Of a DNA stretch of 64,000 nt, positions 36,701 to 47,828 are shown in pieces. Numbering within the stretch: the first letter of the stretch is position 1; each line of letters begins with the position of its first letter. The notes under the pieces were generated by a model. The model saw only the letters and a list, made by a program, of their open reading frames with translations, was not told the DNA's origin and made no database searches. The stretch comes from Megaleporinus macrocephalus (taxonomy: Eukaryota; Chordata; Actinopteri; Characiformes; Anostomidae), in contig CM038714.1 in NCBI GenBank assembly GCA_021613375.1, forward strand, positions 40,697,123 through 40,761,122. The letters are read 5' to 3'. The translations under genes were made by a program, and so were the position numbers.

Positions 36701-39466
36701 CATGTTGATTATTGTATATATGTAATTTGCAAATAATAATAAACCTCACTGCAAGTCTGTAAGCCAAACGGGAGACAAACATGTGTAGAACTTTTCTCAG
36801 TAATCGGTAAATTCCAATTTCAGAAATCCAAAACCCATCTATGGACTTGCTGTGTCAATGCAATGAAACCACACCTACGAAACGAATGTTCCTTACTCAT
36901 CCCAATGCTTACGCAACATTCCATAAATATCCTGGATTAATACTCCTCCCTGCTATAAATCCACTTAAAGGACTAGCACAGCGCAGCAAGCTGGTGAAGC
37001 AACCCATCGGGGGGGGGATGCCACAGGCCCTTTGTGAACACGGGGTATAATCAATCCATAATAATAAAAATATAATAATATCATCAGTAACCTATAAGTA
37101 AGATCAGTTTTGAGACTGTAAGGCCTCAGAGATAGTGTGATTGGAGGTGTTCTTAGAAGGTACTAAGAAAAATAAACCAACTGACAGGACTAGTATAACT
37201 CTGACTGGCCAACGACCCTGAATTTTCCATTACTAGCCAAATTAACTATCCTATCCTAGCATACTAGCTAACAGGTGGATGGTTTGAGTTATAAATACTG
37301 CCTGGGGGAGCCCTCTCCGGTGCTGGGATCAGCTAGTCATTTATCTGGGATTGGTTAATAGTTTATTTGACTAGCAGAAAAGACATTTCCAGAGACTAAT
37401 GTGTTCTACCACAACGAAGTAAAACATTTTACAAAGACGTAAACAGAGGCAGTAAATCCAGACAAATTTCAAGTTATGTCGAATAATCAGCCAGAATTCT
37501 GTAGACCATATTGGGAAGCTGTGAACCAATGATAATATATGACAATATATGTAAACAATTGAAACAATAATTTTGCCTTAAGGTTGGGTTTAAAATACCA
37601 TATTTAAGTAATCAATGGCACAAGTGTCATATTTACCAGTGGGAAACTCAGATGAGCCCTGACTTTCTGATTTGGGAGCATGTCAACAGAAAGGCTAAAG
37701 GCAGCTGCTGGCAGTTTATTGCAAGCTGTCTTAATTTTGTTGTGGTACCACAAAATAAATTCTGATGATAGAAAAACAAAAGTAATAAAAAAATGATTAT
37801 TCCACACAGTCATACAATTTTCAACCAACACCAGCTGAACACATCACATAGTAAGTACAACATCCTATGGGTGCCTACACAACAGACGACGTAAAAACAG
37901 ACACAAGCATGCAGATCTTGTCAATCTAAGGCCTAGTAGACAGCTGAAGCAGGGGTGGAGTTCGTACAGTTCAAAATCCAGTGGGAAGTACGTCTGGACC
38001 CGAAACACAGAAATGCATACCATTGGAAGAAAACCGACGACAGCCAAATACAGAGGCAAGCAGAGAACAGAAACGAAGACAAAGAAGCCATACAGAACAA
38101 GAAAAAGAACACAGATGGCTTCTTAATAGACTCTCTCTCTATCTTGGATTTTCATCTTCTGCCTCAGCCCGCCCCTCTGTGTTTTTAATAGTTGCAACAA
38201 AACTTGAAATGGTGTAAATGATGCTTCTAATGCTGCATCAGTGTCTCATGTACAGACACCCAAAGACATAAGTAGGAGATTCCGAAGTTTTTGTTAGTGT
38301 TGTTTTTTGTTATGAGCAATCTCATTGGTTGTTTCAGGCAGTGGCTGGCTATACAAAATGTTTACCAGTATGCAGACATTGAACAGTTCCGACTTTTCTT
38401 TACGAAAACATGTCCAGACAAGTTAGTTCCTCCAACCATAACCAAAAAACAACAAAATAAACAAATAGCCTGTTAGCTAGCAGTACCCAGACTTAGGCTC
38501 TGGCTAGTAGCGTTCCGTTCCCTTTGCTGTGATTGGCTAGCAGATTCCCCAGCAGTCTTTTTTTTTTTATTATTGATTGTAAATATTAACTACTAGCCAA
38601 TCCCAGCACAGGAGGGAGGATAAAATGACCAACCACAGCGTAGTACGCAGGACACAGCCAACCAATCCTGTCCAGGGAGGCGGGTCTGTCCTGAAGACTG
38701 GCGGTTGGGTGGGGGTCCATGTGCAAGTTCACAATAAAACAGCCAATATTAAACCCACGAGTGCGCTTGTGTCTGCAGTGAGAGGTGTGAACATAATATC
38801 AGTCTCAGCTTCAGAGAAGCACACAATTTTCACATTTCAGATAAAAAGAAGAAGGAAAAACGCTCCGTTTACTACTGCGTCCATCTCTCCCTCAACACAG
38901 CCATGAAAACAGCTGCTGCACACGAACACACGGAATAGCACCAAAGTAAGAAGCACTTGCTGTGAGGTTTCAGCTCCATTCGTATCCACTCGCTCCCCTA
39001 CATACACCAGGCAGTTCACAAACACACACGCGCGCGCGCGTATTTACGTGGCACAGATGGCCGGTGACAGGCAGCAAAACAGGAACGGTCGTAAAAACAT
39101 AACGCAGGCTGGTGTTTGTGTTCCTGCTGTGCATGTGGGACTGAGCAGGCGTGCTCTTAACCGGGGGTCTGCTGTGCAGCTCGCTTACTAACACTTCGCA
39201 TGTGCACTTTATCTTTTCACATCGATCAAATATATGCAACACTAAACGACAGACAATGTACAAAACGCACAAAAGCACGTGCACCAATTCGCGATTTATG
39301 CCCCAGTCCTCTCACCCACATTAAGTCCAAACTTCGCTTCAGAAACAGGGATTTAACCGGTGGACCGTCATCATCAGCGTTGCAAATCACTTCTAACACT
39401 CGGCTCGGCGCCGGAATGAACGACCAACCAACAGCGCGGGAAAGACGGGGAGAAAGTAGGAACCCA
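33715..39466. other. IQSEC intron 1, proximal part
   Basis: Non-coding as far as I can tell. Noted: tract of nine G at about 37009-37017; inverted CCAAT-type motifs at 38526-38611; CA/CG microsatellite at about 39019-39040. GC content rises from about 38.9 kb toward the first exon. Frames of 80-200 codons on the plus strand between 38.6 and 40.1 kb reflect the GC-rich promoter and lie antisense to the exon. Confidence 0.5.
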
Positions 39467-39472
39467 ACTTAC

Positions 39473-39768
39473 TTTTCCTGCCCGGCGTTTTCCGAGATGG
39501 AGCCCAGCGCGTGCTGCCCCTCGCCTTGCTCCAGGTGCCTGCACGCGGCCAGGTGTCTACACGCGGCCAGGTGCCTGCAGGTGGCCAGGTGTCTACGCTG
39601 CTCCTCTTTTAGCCTGGCGTTTTCGTCGCTCAAGTCGTCCACGCGCCTTTCTAGTTCTCCTATGCGGCCCTTCTGGCGCTCGAGCAGCTCCTGCTGCGCC
39701 TCGATGATGTTGTTCAGCTCCTTCAGGTACTCGGCCGCCCTGCTCGGGTTTTCTGTCGTGCCCTCCAT
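39473..39768 (-). CDS. IQSEC-family Arf-GEF, first coding exon
   Basis: IQSEC proteins (BRAG family) are guanine-nucleotide exchange factors for Arf6, with an N-terminal coiled coil, an IQ motif, a Sec7 and a PH domain, acting at postsynaptic sites. Only the N-terminal exon is here: 98 codons plus two bases. The first 60 residues read MEGTTENPSRAAEYLKELNN and then a Leu/Glu/Arg-rich coiled coil with LLERQKGRI and ELERRVDDLSDEN, matching the conserved IQSEC N-terminus; the paralogue (1, 2 or 3) is undecided. I chose the ATG at 39768 because it aligns with family starts and has G at -3 and +4. An in-frame ATG at 39831 would add 21 residues. The exon ends GAAAA followed by GTAAGT at 39472. Residues 60-80 carry a hexapeptide repeat. 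IQ, Sec7 and PH exons are not in this window and should lie left of it. Confidence 0.88.
39531..39597 (-). repeat. 18-bp coding repeat in IQSEC exon 1
   Basis: About 3.5 tandem copies of an 18-bp unit (CCAGGTGTCTACACGCGG on the plus strand) encode HLATCR, HLAACR, HLAACR, HL. The frame is kept because the unit is a multiple of three. Confidence 0.9.
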
Positions 39769-40130
39769 GCCGAGGAGCCCGCGGTGGGTGTGTGTGTGGG
39801 GTGTGTAAGGGTGGACGGGGTGTGTTTTCACGGCCGGGTGCCGTCGGGATCCGGCGCTTTGCGCTCCTCCATCCCGCGTGTGTTTTGGCGAAGCTGCAGC
39901 GCGCGCCGCTCCTCCACTGGATCTGGATCTGCAGCAGCAGCGCCGCTCGCGCCGCTCAGCCTGAGCGCAGGGGAAGCCCGGTTGTTAACCCTTGAGTGGG
40001 AGGAGCGCTCGCACACATTCCCAGTCACACGCGCACGTCCCGCTTCGACCGCGCTGGAGCGGAATCCGTCCGTGAAAACGCCATTACTGTTGCGATTAAT
40101 TAGCAGGACGCGCTGCAGGACGCGAGGCCA
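39769..40130 (-). promoter_or_regulatory. IQSEC 5' UTR and CpG-rich promoter zone
   Basis: GC-rich, CpG-dense sequence directly upstream of the IQSEC start codon (for example GCGCTCGCACAC, CGCGCCGCTC), ending at about 40.1 kb. No TATA box is evident, as expected for a CpG-type promoter. The transcription start cannot be placed from sequence alone. Confidence 0.55.
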
Positions 40131-40290
40131 CGCCCACTTTCCCCAATCAACCTGCTAAAGCCACAATCACCTCAACCCGACCTGTCAGAGCCACGCCCAC
40201 TTTTCGCGCTACCGCCATAATCCACGCCCAATCTCTATTTCAACCTGTTAAAGCTACACCTACCTCAACTCAACCTGCCTAGGCCACGCC
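40124..40290. repeat. Degenerate CCACGCCCAC motif cluster, block 1
   Basis: Irregular repeats of GCCACGCCCAC alternating with AACCTGTTAAAG-like spacers at a spacing of about 30-50 bp. A second block of the same composition is at 43077-43410. The core resembles the CACCC/GC-box bound by KLF/Sp factors, which is suggestive given the position just upstream of a promoter. It may equally be a dispersed minisatellite. Confidence 0.6.
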
Positions 40291-40360
40291 CACCATCGCT
40301 CTCTCTCTCTCTCTTTCTTTTTCTTTCTTTTTCTTTCTCTCTCTACCTCTCTCTCTTGCA
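40291..40360. repeat. CT/CTTT microsatellite
   Basis: Interrupted CT and CTTT runs between about 40297 and 40356. Confidence 0.85.
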
Positions 40361-43076
40361 CGTGCACACACAGAATTAGCTCTCTTGGTCTGTGAGGCTG
40401 AATTAAGAAACTCTGAATTAAGCCACGCCCATTTGTCAATCAGCTCAATCGGTCATGCCACTCATGCAGCTCATATTGACCACAATGGTTTTTGATAGCC
40501 TGGGCAGCAAATCAAATCCCAACCACATTGACCACGGTCAGACTGCCAGCCCAAGTCTGATTTTTGGCAAATCCAGATTGTATCCAGATTGATTTCTGAT
40601 AGTCTAAACAGCTAAAACGAGCGAGTGAGAGAGCCACCAATAATTCAATCCCCTCAAAACTGTGATCTGTCAACGTCTGATTAAGGCGCAGAGGTGCAGA
40701 AAGGGTTAAATCACGTTCTCTACTCGAGTCATATGGCCAGTGTGATTGGCTATGCCTTTCCCTGCTATCACGTGAGACTTTGTCGCTACTGTTGTTAGCA
40801 GCGCCAAAACTTGAAGGACAGCTTTTAGACATTGGCCAACGTGTTAAGACATTATTCTGTTACTCGTGTTTGCACACAGCAAAATCCTACCTTTGAATTT
40901 AACCCATCCATGCAGTGAAACACCCACACACTAGTGAACATACACACTATAGGGGGCAGTGAGCACACGTGCCCAGAGCGGTATGCTAGGCTTTGGCGCA
41001 CAGCATACAGCAGCTAACATCGTCTGTAGCTATGAACAACAAGCAGTGTTACTAGTTTTATTAATGCTAAATGCTAATGCTAATGTATAAAAGATGTCAG
41101 TTGCACTATGGCTGAAGTAATGTTGATAAATCTTTAGATGTAAAATCACTGTTTACTGGTTTGAAACGGACTGAAACGAGCCTATGCCTTATAGTTTACT
41201 TGAGACATTAAGAAAGATTTTTAAAAAATTCTGGGATTGTTACTTTGTTGGTTTTGTGGAGATTATGCGGCTACATCTACTTTTATTATTGCTGATGTAT
41301 TAGACCCGTTCTATTTACTTCTTTGTCAGTCATTAGTTTAACATGAATTTAATATTATGTAAGTCATGAATGAAATTCTAACTTGTTATTTTGAGAAGGT
41401 GAAAAGCACATAGGATAGCATGTGTAGTATGGGAGGTGTTCCAGGACAACACACATCTTTAATATACTTTTAAAATATCTTTCCTTAAATTCGATTCCTA
41501 ACTTCCTCTAGTGTTTAAGACAAAAAAACATACATATTGCTAAATTAGAGCTGACATAAAATCCCATATTGACTCGAAGTAGTCCTGTTGTCAGCAGCTG
41601 TCAAATCTGAGTCCATAAAAAGACATTCAGCTGACGAACTGATGGATGACCATCACTGGCAGACTTTCTTTAAATGGTTTACATGCTGTTTTCTCTTTAT
41701 AACTGAAATCTGCCCTCCCTAAAGTAGACTGAACAGGTAGTGGAAGTTAACTAGCTATCAGATGAATGCTACAATAACAAAATACAGACTTCAAGTTCAA
41801 GTCTTTAAATAAAGTGTTAAAAACTGAGACATAACATTAAGAATGTTACTTACATGCCTGTTACGAGCGCGAAAATGTGGGTGTGTGTAAAGGAGCAATG
41901 AATATGACAACTGTTAAATTCATACTTCAAACAATAGGAGGCAACATGTAACCAAAAAGCTGTGGTGTCCACCCCTAAAGTAAGAAACACACAGTCTCCT
42001 TCTCAGTGTTAGCATTAGTAACTGTTTACTTACCGGTCTAGACGAAACGTTCAGGATCAAACTTCATCCCTTTACTCACTGAAAGAGTCTCCAGCAGTGG
42101 ACAGCAGCACCAGTCTTGCCTCTTGTTTTGCTTCTAGAAACCTCCATACATTATATCATATCTGTTTTTGGCTAATTTGCCGACAGGTGGCCGTATTTGC
42201 GGGCAGGTTGCTGTATAATAGTGACAACCTTGTTCAGACAACATAAACAGCACCGCCTTTTAAAAACGCTACAAGAAAGTGGACAATATCGTGACAATTT
42301 TTTTGTTAGCTGGGCAATGCTAGCTGGTTAGCATGCTAACTTTATAGCCATATCTGCAACATGACACATAGACATATTAAATATATTGTTATTCTACTTT
42401 TTTTTTAAATGTTTTAAACTGTGATGTGATCATTTAAACCAGAGCTGGCAGAAAAATCCTATATACCGCCAAACTTTCCCCACTAGCTTCATGCTAATAT
42501 GGCTTTCTACCAAGCAGCGTTTTTAAAGCGCTGTGTTCAAAAACGTCTACATTAGACATTTCTGTGTATGGCATTGTTTTATGCTTCTCTGCTTGTACTT
42601 GACTTTCAGTGTTTATTAGTGTGTACAATTTGTGTAGGTTATAAACAGGATCCTCTGACTAAAGCGTTTGTCTCACACAGGTTAAAGCTTCGGTTTGAAT
42701 GATCAGATTGATTAAGCTACCCAAGGATCTCAGTAATAAAGATTGTTGATATTTTTGTTTTGTTTATTTCCAAATTTCTTATAAATTGGACTGTTCTACA
42801 TAGTTAATCTATTGTACTGTTTACACTCGGTGGTTCTGTCTATAATTCACTAAGAGTGTCATGGGGTGCAGGAATAAAGTGGATTAAGGTCTAGTTCTGG
42901 GCCAGAATGCTGCTATAACACAACAGAATAAAATTATTTCATAGCTTCTCGTTCAGCATTTACCTGTCACACTTTAACACACTGCTTGAGGAGTACAAGA
43001 ATGCAATGAAGGAGTTTGGAGTTTGGTGATTTTAGTTTACACTGGTTTTGACTTTTCTATTAAAAAAAACTGATAA
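40361..43076. other. Intergenic stretch with one SINE fragment
   Basis: Ordinary AT-rich sequence apart from the SINE tail at 40880-40982. No supported gene. Confidence 0.5.
40880..40982 (-). mobile_element. SINE 3' fragment
   Basis: Read on the minus strand: GGGCACGTGTGCTCACTGCC, CCCTATAGTGTGTATGTTC, and CATGGATGGGTTAAATTC. This is the tail of the SINE family seen at 12843; its tRNA head is missing. Confidence 0.8.
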
Positions 43077-43410
43077 AGCCACACCCACTCCAGCACAACC
43101 AAACCACGCCTTTTCCCTGCATCCTCAGTGGACCTTTCCAAACCACATCCTTCCAACCAGGCCAGCCATCTTTCCATGATTAGTCTAATGCATCACCCAC
43201 TTCAACTCAACAGGATTAAGTCACGCCTATTTCCATACAACCCTTCAGGCTACGTTCCTTTTCTGCACAGCCTGTTAAAGCCACGCTCACTGGGGCACAA
43301 CCAACGCATCCTTGTTTAGCCTTTCCAAGCCACATCCAAGGAGCCCACCCAACAAACCACCCTCACTCCAACCACTCAACCTGCTTAAACCATGCCCACC
43401 TGATCAATTC
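43077..43410. repeat. Degenerate CCACGCCCAC motif cluster, block 2
   Basis: Many variants of AAGCCACGCCCAC (CCACACCCAC, CCACGCCTTT, CCACGCTCAC, CCATGCCCAC) joined by CAACCTGTTAAAG-like spacers, as in block 1. A short frame through it (43128-43319) is a repeat artefact. Confidence 0.6.
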
Positions 43411-46329
43411 ATCCAGTCTGAAGCAGTTTGTATTATAAAATGTTCTGTATTTTAAAAGCTCTTTTATTCAAGCGTTCACTGTTTTCATAAAAGTAGTACA
43501 TGTAAAATGACTGAATATTTAATTAACACATTAAAAGATTAGTACATTATTATTTTTTTAAATGACATTTAAATATAATCTTCGTATTGAACACTTTGTA
43601 CCAAACACTACAATCAGTCATCAGTCCGGTTTGTGAGCAGAATATAAGAAATGCTCTTATAATCCCCCTCAGTGGTGCAAATTGAATGATCTCCCTCTAG
43701 TGGTGGTGTTTGGGTGGTGAAGCTACAGGTTAAGAATGAACAGATGGCGCAGAACCAAAGGAATCTGTCAGTCTTCCTCACTTCTGTTGTCGCTAGTGCT
43801 GATTAGGATGATACTCTGTAATGAATTTGGCAGTCCATTAAAACAACACAGTTGTTACTGAACACAGTTTTGTGTTAATAAACAAATGCACACCATCAGA
43901 TTTGTGTTAGAATGCTTCAGTGAGATGTCAAGATATATGCGTAGAGGGCTAAACACACAACTGATTACAAGAAAGAAAAAAATATATATATTTATTACTA
44001 TTTTTCTTATTTATTGTTATATCATTTATTATTTTATTATTTTTATCATTAATTATTACAAAAAATGTTATCAGAATAAAACAGCACAAACAACAAAATA
44101 AATGAAACAATCAACCCACAATGCTGTTTGTATAAATGCTATATAAATATAATGCACATAATAATAATAATAATAATAATAAATGCACAAAATAAATAAA
44201 CGGTTATAAAAACAAAGAAAAGTTGTAGATGTTGGGATAAATATAGACTATTGTGATGATATGGAGGGATGAATTATCAGCACTAACAACACATTCACAC
44301 AATTTAGACTAATAGAACTAAATGTGCACCATCAGACATGAATTCTAAATATAGAATTTTATGGTGATACTGTAATGAGCGTAGTCAGTGGAGCAAAAAT
44401 AAAACTAACTTACGATCTTGTGGAAGTAAATGCCCCAAAATAAATGTGCACCATCACGCGCCCAGCGTCAGAAGTGCTTCAACAAGAAGTAAAGATATAG
44501 AAAGAGAGCTAAACATAGAACGCGCATGCATATTTTGAGGTGGTGAGAAAATCAACGAGAAAGTTCAAGCTGGTTCCTCTTGAGTGACAATTCTGAGGCT
44601 CCTCTGAAGCTTCAGTGGCTTCAGAAAGGCGTTGTGCGGCTAATGAGGAAGAGGCAGCAGATAATGTGCATAATTCACACGGCAGCCTCTGTGATCTACA
44701 ACACATCGGGCTCATCAAAGCCCAGGCGGGATGACAGTGACAGGGCTGAGGTGGATGGGAGGATAGCCCCAAATCTATTTTTAGAAATCTTTGTATTCCC
44801 TCGATTCATCTTTCATTCCAACTTTTTAGCTCCAGAAGCTCAGGGACTGGAAAGTGTCTTTATTTAGGCTGTGCTGCTGTATTGAGCTGTTAATCAGCGA
44901 AAAGAGGAGCTTTTTATACAAAGTAACTGAAGGTAGAACACGGGAAAAAGGTGAGCACCTAAGTTTTACATGCTGGCTGGCGCAAGTTTGTTCAGATGCT
45001 CATGTATGACCCTGAAAGTCTGTATAACCCAGCTGTTGAGCTGTAGAGGGATTTGATATGAAATGTTTAATTGTAGAGATACTTTCTGGGGTGATAGCAC
45101 TCATGAGTCAACGATGTTGATAGAGGTAAAATAGTAATGTGCGTACTACTTTGTCTTACAGCACATTGCATGTGCATCTCTTCCACTAAAGGATTGAAAA
45201 AAAGAAAATTTTAGGCTAAAATCTTATTATAATGTCTCTTTTAGAGGCATTAAACTCTTCAGAAGTCTGGCTCCGGTCACCACCGCTGTGAACAATTCTG
45301 ACTATAAATCTCTTGAAGCATACATTACACATCAGACCCCTCTGACTGACTGCAGAACCTAATATTTTAATCATAAAACCATAAAAATGTAATAAAATTG
45401 CATTAGAAACCAGATCCATCAGGCTTTTATGCTAATGGTTCTAATGGTCTTCTCCAGCAGGGAGGGAAGCTTAAGGTCTTTAGTATGGCTCTATAGCTTT
45501 TTTTCATTCAAGTGTTACTGAATGAAACTGTTGTCTCTGAGAATGTAGCTTGTTGCATAAACCATATCTGAGAGCAGGTCCGGCATCTAGATTTTTTATG
45601 TAACCTTGCAGAAGTTTGAACAACACAGTCAAATTTTATAAGCTGGATCAGTTTTACCTGGGAAGTGCAGTAATTTGATTGATTAGTGATTAGATTTTAG
45701 TCCAGTGTGAATATGCTATACATGCTACATAATATTTCCAAACTATATTACTAGAGCTAGAGCAAAATGACAGTGGGATGCCTGCGAGCAAGTCCTAAAT
45801 GAACAAAGGTACATAGAGCTACTATTATTACTGCTGAGTGCTAATAGGTTGGTGAGCGGAGCAGCTTTTTGGCTGAATGAAGTGGGTTGCATTCACTGAT
45901 CGTGCATAAGGTGTCAGTAGAAGGTCCTATACATGAAGTTTATAAAGCTTTTAGAAATATAACAGTCATTAACACAGTCATTTTGGACTCTGGAGCGCCG
46001 ACTAGTGTTTAACCAACCTGGAAGACACTATTAGGGCAGTTCTTTTCTCTACACCTTCTCTGGAACTACCTTCTGTAATGCACCTTCTACCTGTTCAAGG
46101 TCATCTCTGCAGACAATGCTAAAAGCTGAAATGGAGCTTGATTGGATCCAGTTTGTTTATACTCGGTTCAAGACAAGACTGGCGTGATTGAAATCCAAGA
46201 AGAAGGAAACTGAAATTTCTTGAAAATTAATTTTGTGTTGTTGGGCAGCATTTGTTGGATGAATCATTTTACTAATCTAATGCATGTGTAAGCTATTTAG
46301 TCACACTAAATGTTTGTTGCTATTGTTAT
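43411..46329. other. Intergenic stretch
   Basis: Contains AT-rich and AAT microsatellites (about 43978-44060 and 44159-44182). Two diverged copies of a sequence containing GCACCATCA, spaced by a CTTCA..AGA..AAGATATA pattern, lie at about 43886 and 44450. A balanced-composition stretch at 44590-44770 is open on both strands; it could be a conserved non-coding element, but no exon structure supports a gene. Confidence 0.4.
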
Positions 46330-47400
46330 GAATGTCAAGTCAAGCTTTTTTGCATAGCGCTTTTAAAAACGATGTTGTCACAAAGCAACTTTGTAGGAAA
46401 ACATGAAAACATGAAGTCACAACATGCATCCCACTGTAAGCAAACCAGTTCCAAGGAAAAACTCCCTCAAACTGGAGGAAGAAACCTTGGGAGGAACCAA
46501 GACTCACAAGGGATGACTCTGGTCAAACAGTATTTACAGTTTGTTAAGCTAAATTTAAGATAGAGCTAAGAGAGTCTCTGTTTGAAGACTGGATAGTAAA
46601 TACTTTAGAAACTACACAGGTAGAGGCAGTCTCTCACTGAGACAGTCTTTGAGGAAAGTAGGACTAAGCTGAAACAGACCCATCTTTTCTAAATGCGGCT
46701 ACATCTGGATGACACAGAGGTGCAGTCGAGGGTGTAGCAGATGGCACGAATGAAGAGGAGAACTGGTTGGTGTTAGGTGAGAAGAAAGCCCTGATGGTCC
46801 GTCTTCCACCAGCGTTCAGCAGGACAGGAGGGAGGTCATTATCTCAGGAAGCGTAAAGAGATAAAGTTAGTTCTAGTATGGACTATTGTAGAGGAGGTGA
46901 AGCATTTGAGATTGTGGCTGGCGAACCAGAAGGCAACATACACATAAGAGCACCCTAAGACACTGGGGTCTCCAACTCCACCTCCAACAAACTGTGTGAT
47001 TGCGTGAAGTGGTGGGACAACATAGTTTACCATAAACCTCTGTGTCCATGACCCCCCCTGGATCTCCGCCCTTTATCTAAAGGGGAAGATTAATCACCAG
47101 TCTAGACTTAATAGTTGAGACTGTGTCAGAGTCCCGAACATTAACTGGGAGATTATTCCACAATTTGGGGGCTTTGTAGGAAAAAGCTCTACCACATTGA
47201 GGTCCTCTGAATTTTAGGAACCAGTAGAAAACCAGCGTCCTGTGATCTGAGTAAACGTGATGGGTCATAATAGGAAATGAGATCTTGCAGGTACTCTGGT
47301 GCGAGACCGTGCAGGGCTTTATACGTCAGTAAAAGAATTTTATAGTGGATGCGGAATTTGACAGGAAGCCAGTGTAGCGCTGATAAAACTGGACTGATGC
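46330..47400 (-). mobile_element. 5'-truncated LINE 3' end
   Basis: On the minus strand a reverse-transcriptase C-terminal tail is readable: ALHWLPVKFRIHYKILLLTY and KALHGLAPEYLQDL (about 47395-47280), then, after a frameshift near 47190, GRAFSYKAPKLWNNLPVNVR, ending in a stop by 47077. About 740 bp of 3' UTR follow and end in AAAAGCGCTATGCAAAAAAG with a TTGACTTGACATT tail near 46330, a common fish LINE tail. Endonuclease and RT core are absent. Confidence 0.85.
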
Positions 47401-47749
47401 AAACGTGACGCCTAACACATTATGCTGACGTTAACATCCGTGGGATGATGTTTGAAGTCTGGCTATTTGTGGTAATTCCACAGGTCCTTTATTCCATACT
47501 GATCAGCCAGTCAAACCACACACAGTTTTTCTTACTGGCTCACCTCTATTAAAACTTATACAGCTCAAATAGGGCTAATAGCGTTAACACACAATCTACA
47601 GAGAACAAACTTGTGGCAAATCTAACGTTGTCTGCTAGTTTTAGAGTGCAATTATTTATCAGATATATTTGAGTTGAACATAAAAATAAAATAGAACATG
47701 TTTCATAACTTTTGCTCAGGCCATTTTTTTTATTTTTTTAGTTAACATG

Positions 47750-47828
<79 letters not shown>

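Noticed and set aside
39200..40158. Long plus-strand frames of 202 and 124 codons
   Set aside because: They are antisense to the IQSEC exon and its CpG-rich promoter; GC-rich sequence depletes stops. No family resemblance or splice structure.
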